A stretch of DNA of 43,101 bases from an uncultured Pelagibacteraceae bacterium (GTDB taxonomy: Bacteria > Pseudomonadota > Alphaproteobacteria > Pelagibacterales > Pelagibacteraceae). Every line of letters starts with the position of its first letter. Positions within the stretch are counted from its first letter, which is position 1. This document shows positions 1-9,798 of the stretch, piece by piece. The notes beneath the pieces were generated by a model. The model did not search any database. It worked only from the letters and a program-made list of their open reading frames with translations, and had not been told where the DNA came from. Both the position numbers and the translations under genes were made by a program. The stretch spans positions 1-43,101 of the forward strand of contig CACENJ010000009.1 in NCBI GenBank assembly GCA_902560855.1, given 5' to 3'.

Positions 1-4
1 TATT

Positions 5-2884
5 TTACGCTGTTTTTTTATATTTTTTTTCTAGTATTTCTTTAAGGTATTTTGCTGTATGGCTATTATTTTTGTCGCATATATCTTCAGGTTTGCCTTC
101 TGCTATAATATTTCCACCATTAACACCGCCTTCAGGGCCCATATCAACAATGTAGTCTGCAGTTTTTATAACATCTAAATTATGCTCTATAACAACAACA
201 GTGTTTCCTAAAGAAACAAATGTATGAAGTATTTCTAGTAATTTTTTTATATCATGCTGATGTAAACCTGTAGTGGGTTCATCTAAAATATACATTGTTC
301 TTCCAGTAGATCTTTTTGATAGTTCTTTAGCAAGTTTAATTCTTTGTGCCTCACCACCAGACAAAGTTGTTGCTTGTTGACCAATTTTTATATATCCAAG
401 GCCAACTTTTTTAAGAGTAAGTAATTTTGACCTAATATTTGAAATATTTTCAAAAAAGTCACAACCCTCATCAACTGTCATATTTAATACATCAGCGATA
501 CTTTTATCTTTAAATTTAATTTCTAAAGTTTCTCTGTTATATCTGCTACCTTTGCATTCATCACAAGTTATATAAACATCTGGTAAAAAATGCATTTCAT
601 AAGTTATTACACCATCACCTTCACAAGCTTCACAACGACCACCTTTAACATTAAAAGAAAATCTACCTGGTTTATAACCTCTACTTTTAGATTCTGGCAG
701 TCCTGTAAACCAATCTCTTATTGGTCCAAAGGCACCCGTGTATGTTGCGGGGTTTGATCTTGGTGTTCTTCCTATTGGTGATTGATCTATATCTATAACC
801 TTGTCAATTAATTCAGTTCCTTTAAATCCTCTAAATGGTTTAGGAATCTTTCGAGATTTGTTATTGTTTAAAGTTAAATTTAACGCGTGGTATAAAGTTT
901 GCAAAATTAGTGTTGATTTACCACTTCCTGATACACCAGTAACACAAGTAAATGTGCCAAGAGGTATTTTTAAATTAACATTGTTTAAATTATTTCCCGA
1001 CGCTCCACTAATTTCAAGGAACCTGCCATTTTTTGCTAAACGTCTTTTTTGAGGCACAGGAATAAATTTTTTATAGGATAAATACTTCCCAGTAATACTT
1101 TTTTCACTATTAAATATATCATTGTAATTACCTTGTACTACAACTTGCCCTCCATCATTTCCTGCTTCTGGTCCTAAATCTATAATATGGTCTGCATTAG
1201 CCATTGTTTCCGTATCATGTTCTACTACAATAACAGTATTACCCAGATCCCTTAATCTTTTTAGTGCATTTATTAATTTAATATTATCTTTCTGATGTAA
1301 TCCTATTGACGGTTCATCTAACACATATAAAACTCCAGTTAAACCCGAACCTATTTGAGATGCTAATCTAATCCTTTGAGACTCACCACCAGACAAGGTT
1401 CCAGATTCTCTTGCTAAAGTTAAATAATCAAGTCCAACATTTAATAGGAAATTCAATCTTTCATTTATTTCTTTTAATATATGTTCTGCAATTTTAAATT
1501 GTTTGTGGTCTAGTTTTTTTTCAAGGTCATTAAACCAACGATTTGCATCTAAAATGGATTTATGAGTAACTTCTCCAATATGTAAATCGTTAATTTTAAC
1601 ACATAAAGCTTCTTCTTTTAATCTAAAACCAGTACATGTTTCACATTTTTTGTCCGACTGGTATTGACTAATTTCTTCTCTTGTCCAATCACTATCGGTT
1701 TCTAAAAATCTCCTTTCTAGGTTATTTACAACACCTTCAAAAGATTTCTTTGCAGTAGTATATTTTTCGTAACCATCATCATAAGTGAATTTTATTTCGT
1801 CATCACCTGAGCCATATAAAATTATATCTTGAATTTTTTTTGGTAATTTTTTCCATGGATCGTTTAGAGAAAATTTATAATGTTTAGCTAATGAAGATAA
1901 TGTTTGAGCATAATATAAAGTTGTAGATTTTGACCATGGTTCAATAGCACCATCAGCAATATTTTTTTTTGTATCAGGCACAACTAAATTTGGATCTATA
2001 TTTAATTTTATACCTATACCCTCACATTCTTCACATGCTCCATAAGGACTATTAAATGAAAATAGTCTTGGCTCTATTTCTTCGATTGTAAATCCACTTT
2101 CAGGACACGCGAACTTAGTTGAAAAAATTATTTTTTCCATTTTTCTATATTTTTGTGGCAAAGTTTCATTTTCATACTCTATATGAACAAGCCCATTAGA
2201 AAGATTTACAGATGTTTCAACACTTTCGGCAAGTCTATTACCAAGATTTGAATTAATAATTATTCTGTCAACAAGAATAGAAATATTGTGCTTAACTTTT
2301 TTATTTAGTTCAGGAGCTTTATCAATTTCGTATAGTTTATCATCAATTTTAATTTTTCTAAATCCTCTTTTTTTATAATTTAAAATATCTTTTTTATACT
2401 CACCTTTACGACCTCTAACCACAGGTGCATAAATATATATAGTGGATTTTTTTGGTAACTCTTTAATTTTATCTACTATTTGTGAAATCGTTTGTGAAGT
2501 TATAGGTTTACCTGTAAAAGGAGAATATGGTGTTCCAGCTCTAGAAAACAACACTCTCATATAGTCGTATATTTCTGTAACTGTAGCTACTGTTGATCTT
2601 GGATTTTTAGAAGTATTTTTTTGCTCAATTGAAATGGCAGGGCTCAAACCTTCAATTAAATCTACTTTAGGTTTTTTCATTTTATCTAAAAATTGTCTTG
2701 CGTAAGCCGACAAACTTTCGACATATCTTCTTTGACCTTCGGCATATATAGTGTCGAATGCTAATGATGATTTTCCTGAACCAGACAGGCCTGTTATTAC
2801 AACAAATTGGTCTTTTGGTATCTCTAAAGAAATATTCTTTAGATTGTGTTCTTTTGCACCCTTAATAACTATCTTTTTAAGCAT
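5..2884 (-). CDS. uvrA: UvrABC system protein A, excinuclease ATPase subunit
   Basis: DNA-damage recognition ATPase of nucleotide excision repair; it dimerises, loads UvrB on lesions and acts on DNA in the cytoplasm. The 959 residues match the usual UvrA length. The first Walker A (GLSGSGKS) is at residues 32-39 and the second (GVSGSGKST) near 650; ABC signatures are LSGGESQR near 498 and LSGGEAQR near 845. CxxC zinc-binding pairs are visible, for example CEACEGDG and CDECKGSR in the second half. The gene is complete, with its stop at the window edge. It is transcribed divergently from ssb across a 90-base gap, a common alphaproteobacterial pairing. I see no clear alphaproteobacterial LexA box (GTTC-N7-GTTC) in that gap, so SOS control is not supported here. 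Confidence 0.98.
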   Translation of the reverse strand: MLKKIVIKGAKEHNLKNISLEIPKDQFVVITGLSGSGKSSLAFDTIYAEGQRRYVESLSAYARQFLDKMKKPKVDLIEGLSPAISIEQKNTSKNPRSTVATVTEIYDYMRVLFSRAGTPYSPFTGKPITSQTISQIVDKIKELPKKSTIYIYAPVVRGRKGEYKKDILNYKKRGFRKIKIDDKLYEIDKAPELNKKVKHNISILVDRIIINSNLGNRLAESVETSVNLSNGLVHIEYENETLPQKYRKMEKIIFSTKFACPESGFTIEEIEPRLFSFNSPYGACEECEGIGIKLNIDPNLVVPDTKKNIADGAIEPWSKSTTLYYAQTLSSLAKHYKFSLNDPWKKLPKKIQDIILYGSGDDEIKFTYDDGYEKYTTAKKSFEGVVNNLERRFLETDSDWTREEISQYQSDKKCETCTGFRLKEEALCVKINDLHIGEVTHKSILDANRWFNDLEKKLDHKQFKIAEHILKEINERLNFLLNVGLDYLTLARESGTLSGGESQRIRLASQIGSGLTGVLYVLDEPSIGLHQKDNIKLINALKRLRDLGNTVIVVEHDTETMANADHIIDLGPEAGNDGGQVVVQGNYNDIFNSEKSITGKYLSYKKFIPVPQKRRLAKNGRFLEISGASGNNLNNVNLKIPLGTFTCVTGVSGSGKSTLILQTLYHALNLTLNNNKSRKIPKPFRGFKGTELIDKVIDIDQSPIGRTPRSNPATYTGAFGPIRDWFTGLPESKSRGYKPGRFSFNVKGGRCEACEGDGVITYEMHFLPDVYITCDECKGSRYNRETLEIKFKDKSIADVLNMTVDEGCDFFENISNIRSKLLTLKKVGLGYIKIGQQATTLSGGEAQRIKLAKELSKRSTGRTMYILDEPTTGLHQHDIKKLLEILHTFVSLGNTVVVIEHNLDVIKTADYIVDMGPEGGVNGGNIIAEGKPEDICDKNNSHTAKYLKEILEKKYKKTA

Positions 2885-2974
2885 ATTTTTTGTTGCTTTA
2901 AATTAATAAAATTAATATTCACATTAAATTATGATATAAATATATATTATATAAATTTAAAATCTTAAAATATT

Positions 2975-3424
2975 ATGGCAGGCAGTTTAAATAAAGTATT
3001 ATTAATAGGCCGTTTAGGCGCAGACCCTGAAATTAAACAAATGGTTAATGGTAAGAGTGTCGCTAGGTTAAGTTTAGCTACAAGTCAAACTTGGAAAGAT
3101 AAGAATAGTGGTGAAAAAAAAGAAAAAACGGAATGGCACCGTATAGTTGTATTTAACGAAGGTTTGGTAAATGTGGTTCAGCAATATTTAAAGAAAGGTG
3201 CTCAAATATATATTGAAGGTCAATTATCTACAAGAAAATGGAAAGATGAACAGACGGGTCAAGACAAATATTCAACAGAAATAATCATACAAGGTTATAA
3301 TTCTTCATTAACTATGCTGGGTGGAAGTGGTGGTGTTCAAAATAGCAATATATCAAAAACATCAACAAATGATGAATCTTCAAATCCACCACAAAACGAT
3401 ATGGATGACGAAATTCCATTTTAG
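2975..3424 (+). CDS. ssb: single-stranded DNA-binding protein
   Basis: Binds single-stranded DNA during replication, recombination and repair. The 149 residues have the N-terminal OB fold ([19 protein letters not shown], then EWHRIVVF and [12 protein letters not shown]) followed by a short flexible linker and the acidic tip DDEIPF that docks partner proteins. The start is fixed by the conserved N-terminal sequence; there is no Shine-Dalgarno sequence in the A/T-only leader. It lies 5 bases before gyrA and is probably co-transcribed with it; uvrA is divergent. Confidence 0.97.
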   Translation: MAGSLNKVLLIGRLGADPEIKQMVNGKSVARLSLATSQTWKDKNSGEKKEKTEWHRIVVFNEGLVNVVQQYLKKGAQIYIEGQLSTRKWKDEQTGQDKYSTEIIIQGYNSSLTMLGGSGGVQNSNISKTSTNDESSNPPQNDMDDEIPF

Positions 3425-3429
3425 TTTTT

Positions 3430-6024
3430 ATGCAAAATATCGATACTTCTAAAGGATCAGAAACAAAGAATATTAAACCTATTGCAATGTATGACGAAAT
3501 GAGTTCGTCTTATTTATCATATGCAATGAGCGTTATCGTAAGTAGAGCTCTTCCTGACATAAGAGATGGTCTTAAACCAGTTCATAGAAGAATACTTTAT
3601 GCAATGTATAAAGGAAGTTATGATTGGACTAAGCAATTTAGAAAATCAGCAAGAATTGTCGGAGACGTAATAGGTAAATATCACCCTCATGGAGATCAAT
3701 CAGTTTATGATGCTTTAGTTAGAATGGTGCAAGATTTTTCTATGAGTTTACCCCTTATTGATGGACAAGGGAATTTTGGATCTGTAGACGGAGATCCACC
3801 TGCTGCAATGAGATATACAGAAACTAGATTGTCAAAAGTTTCACAATTTTTAATAGATGATATTGATAAAAAAACGGTAGATTTTAAAAGCAATTATGAT
3901 GAAACAGAAAAAGAGCCTACTGTTTTACCAGCTCAATATCCAAATCTATTAGTAAATGGAGCTGGAGGTATAGCTGTTGGAATGGCAACTAGTATTCCAC
4001 CTCATAATTTAGGAGAAATTATTAATGGAACTTTGGCTTTAATAGAGAACAAAGAAATAAAAATTAACGAATTAATGAAGCATATACCTGGACCTGATTT
4101 TCCAACAGGGGGTGTAATTATTGGTAAACAAATAATCAAAGAAGGCTACAAATCTGGTCGAGGTTCTTTCAAAATTAGAGGAGAAATGAGTATTGAACAA
4201 ACTCGAAAAGGTAAAGAAAGATTAGTAATAACATCAATTCCTTATCAAGTTAATAAATCAACTCTAAATGAAAGAATAGCTGAACTTGTAAGAGAAAAAA
4301 AAATTGAAGGTATTAGAGATATTAGAGATGAGTCTAATAGAGAAGGAATCAGGGTTGCTATAGATCTTAGATCAAATGTTGAGCCAGAAACAATTAAAAG
4401 ACAACTTTACAAATATACATCCATTGAAAGTTCATTTGGATTTAATACTTTAGCAATTGTTGACAAGAAACCTAAAACTTGCAATTTAAAAGATTTTTTA
4501 GAAAATTTTCTTAAATTTAGAGAAGATGTAATAATAAAGAGAACAAAATTTGATTTATATAAAGCTGAAGAAAGAGCTCATATATTAATTGGACTTTCGG
4601 TTTCAGTTGAAAATATAGATAAAGTTATAAAAATAATAAGAAATTCTAAGAATCCAGAAGATGCTAAAAAATCTTTACTAAATCAAAAATGGAAAATAAG
4701 CAAATCGATGAATTTAATAAAATTAGTTGAAAATAAAAAAGCTAACAAATTATATTCTTTTTCAGAAAAACAAGTTTTAGCTATCCTAGAATTAAGGCTG
4801 CAAAAATTAACCGCTCTAGGAATTAATGAAATTCAAATTGAAATTAAAAAACTTTCTGAACTTATTTATTTTTACAAAAAAATTATTAATTCTAAAAAAG
4901 AATTACTAAAAGTAATAAGCAATGAATTGCAAAATATAAAAGATAAGTTTGCTGTACCTAGACGTACTAAAATTATTGATGCTGTGCTAAATTATGACAT
5001 TGAAGAAACTATACAGAAAGAGTCTGTCATAATTACCGTCACAGCTAAAAATTATATTAAAAGAGGAGCATTAAGTAGTGTAAAACAACAAAAAAGAGGA
5101 GGAAAAGGTAAATCAGGAATAAAAACTAGAGATGAAGATTCAGTAGTTCAAACTCTATCTGTAAATACACATTCCTCAGTATTATTTTTTTCATCCGAAG
5201 GTTTAGTTTATAAATTAAAAGCTTGGAAAATACCCGAAGGCTCATCTTCATCAAAAGGCAAATCTTTACACCATATATTGCCATTAAAAAATCATACCAC
5301 AATAAGCTCAATAATGGCTTTCCCTGAAAATGAATCCGAATGGAAAAATTTACAAATAGTTTTTGCTACAGCAAATGGAAAAATTAGAAAAAATAATTTA
5401 GAAGACTTCTTATCAATTAATGCATCTGGAAAAATTGCAATGAAACTCGATAGTAATGATAAAATAATTGGTGTAAAAATTTGTAAAGATGAACAAGACA
5501 TAATTTTAAGTACTAAATTAGGTAAATGCATAAGGTTTGAGTCAAAAAAATTAAGAATTTTTAAAGGTAGATCTTCAAAAGGTATAAGAGGAATAAATTT
5601 ATCAGATAAAGATTCTATAGTTTCTTTATCAATTATAGATCACGAAGTTAAAAGAAAACAAAACGGGAAAAATTCTAAAGACGTACAATCCGAAATTAAA
5701 GCAAAAGAAAAATATATTTTATCTATTACAGAAAATGGATTTGGTAAAAGAACATCACACTATGATTTTAGAGTTACTGGTAGAGGAGGCAAGGGTATTA
5801 TAGGAATCGTAAATTCTGCTCGAAATGGAAATGTATCATCGTCATTTCCAGTAAACGAAGGTGACGCGATATTGATATCTACCAACAAAGGAAAAGTTAT
5901 AAGATGTGCTGTTAAAGAAATTAGAGTTGCTGGAAGAAATACACAAGGTGTACGAATTATTAAATTATCTGGTGAAGAAAAAGTTGTATCCGCTACTAAA
6001 ATAGATGATAATTTAATAGAATGA
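3430..6024 (+). CDS. gyrA: DNA gyrase subunit A
   Basis: Breakage-reunion subunit of DNA gyrase, which introduces negative supercoils with GyrB. The 864 residues carry the winged-helix/tower domain with catalytic Tyr129 in [10 protein letters not shown], and a C-terminal beta-pinwheel containing the GyrA box QKRGGKG near residue 555, which separates it from ParC. The quinolone-pocket helix reads HGDQSVYD (residues 87-94): Gln90 stands where E. coli GyrA has Ser83, while the Asp87 equivalent (Asp94) is kept. It follows ssb by 5 bases and its stop overlaps the coaD start in ATGA. Confidence 0.97.
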   Translation: MQNIDTSKGSETKNIKPIAMYDEMSSSYLSYAMSVIVSRALPDIRDGLKPVHRRILYAMYKGSYDWTKQFRKSARIVGDVIGKYHPHGDQSVYDALVRMVQDFSMSLPLIDGQGNFGSVDGDPPAAMRYTETRLSKVSQFLIDDIDKKTVDFKSNYDETEKEPTVLPAQYPNLLVNGAGGIAVGMATSIPPHNLGEIINGTLALIENKEIKINELMKHIPGPDFPTGGVIIGKQIIKEGYKSGRGSFKIRGEMSIEQTRKGKERLVITSIPYQVNKSTLNERIAELVREKKIEGIRDIRDESNREGIRVAIDLRSNVEPETIKRQLYKYTSIESSFGFNTLAIVDKKPKTCNLKDFLENFLKFREDVIIKRTKFDLYKAEERAHILIGLSVSVENIDKVIKIIRNSKNPEDAKKSLLNQKWKISKSMNLIKLVENKKANKLYSFSEKQVLAILELRLQKLTALGINEIQIEIKKLSELIYFYKKIINSKKELLKVISNELQNIKDKFAVPRRTKIIDAVLNYDIEETIQKESVIITVTAKNYIKRGALSSVKQQKRGGKGKSGIKTRDEDSVVQTLSVNTHSSVLFFSSEGLVYKLKAWKIPEGSSSSKGKSLHHILPLKNHTTISSIMAFPENESEWKNLQIVFATANGKIRKNNLEDFLSINASGKIAMKLDSNDKIIGVKICKDEQDIILSTKLGKCIRFESKKLRIFKGRSSKGIRGINLSDKDSIVSLSIIDHEVKRKQNGKNSKDVQSEIKAKEKYILSITENGFGKRTSHYDFRVTGRGGKGIIGIVNSARNGNVSSSFPVNEGDAILISTNKGKVIRCAVKEIRVAGRNTQGVRIIKLSGEEKVVSATKIDDNLIE

Positions 6025-6515
6025 AAAAAAAAGCTATCTACCCAGGTACCTTTGATCCTATAACATACGGCCATATTGATGTTATAAAGAAAGCTTTAAA
6101 AATTTTTGATCAAGTTATTATAGCAGTTTCCGACAGTAATAATAAAAACTATCTTTTTGAAATAAGTGAAAGAATTAATCTAGTAAAAAAAGCTATATTT
6201 AAAGATTCTAAAATTAAATCAAATAAGGTTAAGGTTATTGCGTTTAAATCCTTAACTACTAATTTATGTAAAAAATATAAATCAAATATAATTTTACGTG
6301 GCTTAAGAGCTGTATCAGATTTTGAGTACGAATTTCAACTTGCTGGTATGAACAGAAAATTGAATAAAAGTATTGAAACTGTTTTTGTGATGTCTGATGT
6401 GGAAAATCAAATAATTTCATCAAGATTTGTAAAAGAAATAGCTGAACTTAAAGGAGATATTAGAAAATTTACCACCAAAAGTACCATTAAAGCTTTAAAG
6501 AATAAATTATTATGA
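6021..6515 (+). CDS. coaD: phosphopantetheine adenylyltransferase
   Basis: Transfers AMP from ATP to 4'-phosphopantetheine, the penultimate step of coenzyme A synthesis, in the cytoplasm. The 164 residues match the family. The nucleotidyltransferase T/HxGH region is seen as [12 protein letters not shown] at residues 7-18, then [14 protein letters not shown] (the RGLR substrate loop) and the second nucleotide-binding segment SSRFVKEIA. Start and stop are both in four-base ATGA overlaps, with gyrA upstream and the cyclophilin downstream, implying translational coupling. Confidence 0.96.
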   Translation: MKKKAIYPGTFDPITYGHIDVIKKALKIFDQVIIAVSDSNNKNYLFEISERINLVKKAIFKDSKIKSNKVKVIAFKSLTTNLCKKYKSNIILRGLRAVSDFEYEFQLAGMNRKLNKSIETVFVMSDVENQIISSRFVKEIAELKGDIRKFTTKSTIKALKNKLL

Positions 6516-7060
6516 AATTATTAATAAATATATTAATTTTTTTTTTTTTAACAAATCAAACATTAGCAAAGGAGAATTTTATGATTTTAAAATTAAAAGA
6601 TGGTGATGTAAAAATTGAACTATATGATGATGTTGCACCTAATCATACTGAGAGAATTAAAAATTTAGCTAATAGTGGAAAATATGATAATGTAGTTTTT
6701 CATAGAGTCATAGATGGATTTATGGCGCAAACTGGAGATGTTCAATTTGGAAACTCTTCATCTAAAGATTTTAATTTAAATAGAGCAGGGACTGGTAATT
6801 CAGATTTGCCAGATTTGAAACAAGAATTTAGTGATTTACCTCATGAAAGAGGAACTGTATCAATGGCGAGAACTTCTGATCCTAACAGTGCAAATAGTCA
6901 ATTTTTTATTTGTTTTGAAGCTGCTCCTTTTTTAGATAGACAATACACGGTATTTGGTAAAGTTGTCGAAGGTATGGAATTTGTAGATAAAATTAAAAGA
7001 GGCGATCCTAATGGTTCTGTAGAAAATCCTGATAAAATTTTAAGCTTTAAATCGTTGTAA
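6512..7060 (+). CDS. cyclophilin-type peptidyl-prolyl cis-trans isomerase, exported form
   Basis: Speeds proline isomerisation during protein folding. Residues 1-19 form a signal peptide ([19 protein letters not shown], cleavage after TLA), which would place the long form in the periplasm. The mature part is a single cyclophilin domain with FHRVIDGFMAQTGD, GTVSMAR, NSANSQFFI and FGKVVEGM. The start overlaps the coaD stop by ATGA. A strong internal AAAGGAG at 6568-6574 sits six bases before an in-frame ATG at 6581 (Met24), so a 159-residue cytoplasmic form starting MILKLKDGDVKIEL is plausible. It is PpiA/PpiB-like; I give no symbol because the family names depend on location. Confidence 0.93.
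   Translation: MKLLINILIFFFLTNQTLAKENFMILKLKDGDVKIELYDDVAPNHTERIKNLANSGKYDNVVFHRVIDGFMAQTGDVQFGNSSSKDFNLNRAGTGNSDLPDLKQEFSDLPHERGTVSMARTSDPNSANSQFFICFEAAPFLDRQYTVFGKVVEGMEFVDKIKRGDPNGSVENPDKILSFKSL
6568..6583 (+). promoter_or_regulatory. internal ribosome-binding site and alternative start in the cyclophilin gene
   Basis: AAAGGAG at 6568-6574, a six-base spacer, then in-frame ATG at 6581-6583. This is one of the best Shine-Dalgarno matches seen in the window, where most starts have none. It follows immediately after the predicted signal peptide cleavage site, so initiation here would give a cyclophilin without a signal peptide. The AAGGAG also encodes Lys-Glu of the mature N-terminus, so its presence could be partly chance. 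Confidence 0.45.
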
Positions 7061-7070
7061 CAAACTAATA

Positions 7071-8183
7071 ATGACATTAAAAAAGTTTAAATTTAATGTC
7101 ATTAATAAAGATAAACATTCAAGAGTAGGTTTAATTGAAACCAGCAAAGGAGATATTAATACTCCAGCTTTTATGCCTGTTGGAACACAAGGAACGGTAA
7201 AGGCAGCATTTATTGAAGATATTAAAAAAACTGGATCACAAATTATTTTAGCTAATACTTATCATTTAATGTTAAGGCCTGGTTTAAAAAGAATTGAATC
7301 TGCCGGCGGCTTACATAAATTCATGAACTGTTCAATGCCAATTTTAACTGACTCAGGTGGCTTTCAAGTTATGTCTTTATCTAAACTAAATAAAATTGAT
7401 CGAGAAAAAGGTGCAGTTTTTAATTCTCATATTGATGGTAAGAAAATTATACTTAGTCCTGAAGAAAGTATAAGAATTCAAAAAGGGTTAAACTCGGACA
7501 TTTTAATGGTAATGGATGAATGTCCTAAAAAATCAAATGATTACAAATTAATTGAAAAATCTATGAATTTATCTATGTACTGGGCTGCGAGATCAAAAAA
7601 AGCTTTTGGAGAAACTAACCACAAAGCCTTATTTGGGATTATACAGGGAGGTTTGTTTAAGGATCTTCGATTAAATTCATTAAAAGAATTAATAAAAATA
7701 AATTTTGATGGTTACGCAATTGGAGGACTTGCAGTGGGAGAAACACAAAATCAAATGTTCACAGTTCTAGATTACTTAAAAAATGATTTACCAGAAAGTA
7801 AACCAAGATATTTAATGGGTGTTGGCACCCCATCTGACATTATCGGTGCAGTTAAAAGAGGCATTGATATGTTTGATTGTGTAATGCCAACAAGATCTGG
7901 TAGGACTGGTCTTGCATTTACTTGGAATGGGAGGATTAATATAAGAAATGCAAAATATCAAAAAGATAATGAACCTTTAGATAAAAATGCTTCTAATTTT
8001 AATTTAAATATGTATTCAAAGAATTATTTAAACCACCTATTTAATTCTAATGAAATTTTAGCTTCAATGATATTAACACTACATAATATTAATTTTTACC
8101 AGGAATTAATGAATGCTATAAGAGAAAACATCAAAAAAGGTACTTTTGATGATTTTCACAATAAGTACATTAACAAGTTGTAA
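7071..8183 (+). CDS. tgt: queuine tRNA-ribosyltransferase (tRNA-guanine transglycosylase)
   Basis: Exchanges guanine-34 in GUN anticodons for the queuosine precursor preQ1. The 370 residues cover the full TIM barrel: PTFMPVGTQGTVK-like start (PAFMPVGTQGTVK), LANTYHLMLRPG, LTDSGGFQVMSL (proximal catalytic Asp), GIIQGG, YAIGGLAVGE, and FDCVMPTRSGR with the nucleophilic Asp. The zinc site is unusual: where bacterial Tgt has CxCxxC, the aligned residues are Ala307, Asn309 and Leu312, while the fourth ligand His338 (TLHN) remains. The flanks (IRNAKY, PLD, YLNHL, NEIL) align without gaps, so this is substitution, not a frameshift. It is 10 bases after the cyclophilin gene and is followed by tRNA-Lys. 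Confidence 0.95.
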   Translation: MTLKKFKFNVINKDKHSRVGLIETSKGDINTPAFMPVGTQGTVKAAFIEDIKKTGSQIILANTYHLMLRPGLKRIESAGGLHKFMNCSMPILTDSGGFQVMSLSKLNKIDREKGAVFNSHIDGKKIILSPEESIRIQKGLNSDILMVMDECPKKSNDYKLIEKSMNLSMYWAARSKKAFGETNHKALFGIIQGGLFKDLRLNSLKELIKINFDGYAIGGLAVGETQNQMFTVLDYLKNDLPESKPRYLMGVGTPSDIIGAVKRGIDMFDCVMPTRSGRTGLAFTWNGRINIRNAKYQKDNEPLDKNASNFNLNMYSKNYLNHLFNSNEILASMILTLHNINFYQELMNAIRENIKKGTFDDFHNKYINKL

Positions 8184-8193
8184 TAGTTTTGCG

Positions 8194-8221
8194 TTGATTA
8201 TTTTAAAAAAAACACTATAAG
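8194..8221 (+). promoter_or_regulatory. predicted promoter of tRNA-Lys
   Basis: A -35 element TTGATT at 8194-8199 and a -10 element TATAAG at 8216-8221 are separated by 16 bases. Transcription would start about 7 bases later, just before the tRNA at 8232. It lies between the tgt stop and the tRNA. Confidence 0.55.
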
Positions 8222-8231
8222 AAATCTTTTT

Positions 8232-8307
<76 letters not shown>

Positions 8308-8318
8308 AATAATTAATA

Positions 8319-9140
8319 TTAACTTATTGGTGGGTACTTTAAGGTAATTTCAGCTACCCAGGATTTAATTTTCTTTTTTCTATTTTCAGGTGATGGGTGT
8401 GTACTCATAAACTCTGGTGGTCTTTTACCTTTGTTTGTTTCACTCATTCTTTCCCAAACATTTATTGTTTCTCTTATGTCAAAACCCGATAATGATGCAA
8501 ATATTAATCCTAAATAATCAGCTTCAGATTCTTGTTTTCTATTAAAAGGATTAACTATTCCCATTTTTGTTAATAAACCAACCGTATTTATTCCTGTCGT
8601 TCTGTTAATTGTAGATAATTTTCCCCCTGACAATGCGTCTGTGACTTGAGTAACAACATTTATTGCTACATTTCTACTTGCTCTTTCAACCGAATGTTTA
8701 GCAACAGCATGTGCTATTTCATGTCCTAATACAGCAGCTAAACCATTTATATTTTTTGTAATTTCAAGCATACCTGTATAAACAGCTATTTTTCCACCAG
8801 GCATACACCAAGCATTTTTAACTTTCTTGTTTTCTATAAGAATATATTCCCAATCAAAATTTAGAGTTGGATCAACAAGATTTTCTCTCATGAAATAATT
8901 ACTTATAGAATCTTCCATTTTTTTACCAATGTCCTTTATTTGATTTAAAGTATCTTCATCTTCGCTCATTTTTTCTTTTTTCTTTATTTCTTCGTATATC
9001 TGTCTAGCTTGAGCATTTAATTTATGTTCAGGAATTAATTTTAGTTGTTTTCTTTCAGTAATAGGAGCAGTTGTGCATGAATGCACACCTAAAGTTAAGC
9101 ATCCACAACTCAATAAATGTAAAAATTTTCTTCGATTCAT
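8319..9140 (-). CDS. M48-family zinc metallopeptidase, probable Tat-type lipoprotein
   Basis: Predicted envelope protease of the LoiP/BepA/YggG type, likely acting in outer-membrane protein quality control. The M48 motif is HEIAHA near residue 140, with the third zinc ligand in ESEADYLG near 205. The N-terminus NRRKFLHLL resembles a twin-arginine signal and ends in a lipobox-like VHSC with Cys22, suggesting a Tat-exported lipoprotein; this is inference. At 273 residues it lacks the TPR domain of BepA. It is divergent from the DUF502 gene over 37 bases and convergent to tRNA-Lys. Confidence 0.9.
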   Translation of the reverse strand: MNRRKFLHLLSCGCLTLGVHSCTTAPITERKQLKLIPEHKLNAQARQIYEEIKKKEKMSEDEDTLNQIKDIGKKMEDSISNYFMRENLVDPTLNFDWEYILIENKKVKNAWCMPGGKIAVYTGMLEITKNINGLAAVLGHEIAHAVAKHSVERASRNVAINVVTQVTDALSGGKLSTINRTTGINTVGLLTKMGIVNPFNRKQESEADYLGLIFASLSGFDIRETINVWERMSETNKGKRPPEFMSTHPSPENRKKKIKSWVAEITLKYPPIS

Positions 9141-9177
9141 CCTTTAAATTACTATAATATAAATTACTTGATTCAAT

Positions 9178-9798
9178 ATGGCCAGATTAAAAAGAAAAAG
9201 CAAATCAATCATTGGTAAATTAAGAAACTATTTTATAACAGGTATAGTGGTACTTGTCCCTATTGGTATCACTTTGTATTTAACAAAATTTTTTATCTCT
9301 ATTTCATCAAAATTAGTTCCATCAGAAATCAACCCTAATAGCTATTTGCCTTTTGCAATACCAGGTTTAGAAATTATACTATCAGTATTATTTATAACCT
9401 TTATTGGAGGATTATCACTATCATTTATTGGTAAAAAGATTTTACAATTATTTAATGATTTATTAAAAAAAATTCCAATTTTGAGAACAATTTATTCTGC
9501 TATTGGACAAATGGCTGAGACACTAGCCCCAAGAAGAAGAAATAAAAAGACCGTTGTTCTAGTAGAATATCCAAGAAAGGGTAGTTGGGCAGTAGGATTT
9601 GCTACTAAAGATAACACAGGAGAAATATCAAAAAAAGCAAAGGAACCATTGGTTAATGTTTTTGTACCAACTACACCAAATCCAACTAGTGGATTTTTAC
9701 TTATGTTTCCAAAAAGAGAAGTTATATATTTAGATATGACTTTTGAAGAAGCTTCAAAATTTATTGTATCAGCTGGAACCTCAAATCCTAATCGTTAA
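9178..9798 (+). CDS. DUF502 family inner-membrane protein
   Basis: The 206 residues fit the DUF502 family. After a basic N-terminus (MARLKRKSKS) there are two membrane segments, roughly residues 17-41 (FITGIVVLVPIGITLYL) and 58-85 (IPGLEIILSVLFITFIGGL), followed by a soluble domain with IPILRTIYSAIGQM, VVLVEYPRKGSW and VFVPTTPNPTSGFLL, all typical of the family. No reaction is established. A TATAAT at 9153-9158 is a candidate -10 element. The 3' end overlaps the convergent recG stop by four bases. Confidence 0.9.
   Translation: MARLKRKSKSIIGKLRNYFITGIVVLVPIGITLYLTKFFISISSKLVPSEINPNSYLPFAIPGLEIILSVLFITFIGGLSLSFIGKKILQLFNDLLKKIPILRTIYSAIGQMAETLAPRRRNKKTVVLVEYPRKGSWAVGFATKDNTGEISKKAKEPLVNVFVPTTPNPTSGFLLMFPKREVIYLDMTFEEASKFIVSAGTSNPNR

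Noticed and set aside
801..1052. Open frame on the plus strand inside uvrA, and similar frames inside gyrA, glpX, dacC and nhaA
   Set aside because: Each lies fully within a well-recognised gene on another frame, has no family match I know and is expected by chance.
2885..2974. SOS (LexA) box between uvrA and ssb
   Set aside because: No GTTC-N7-GTTC or close variant is visible in the 90-base gap, which is almost pure A/T.
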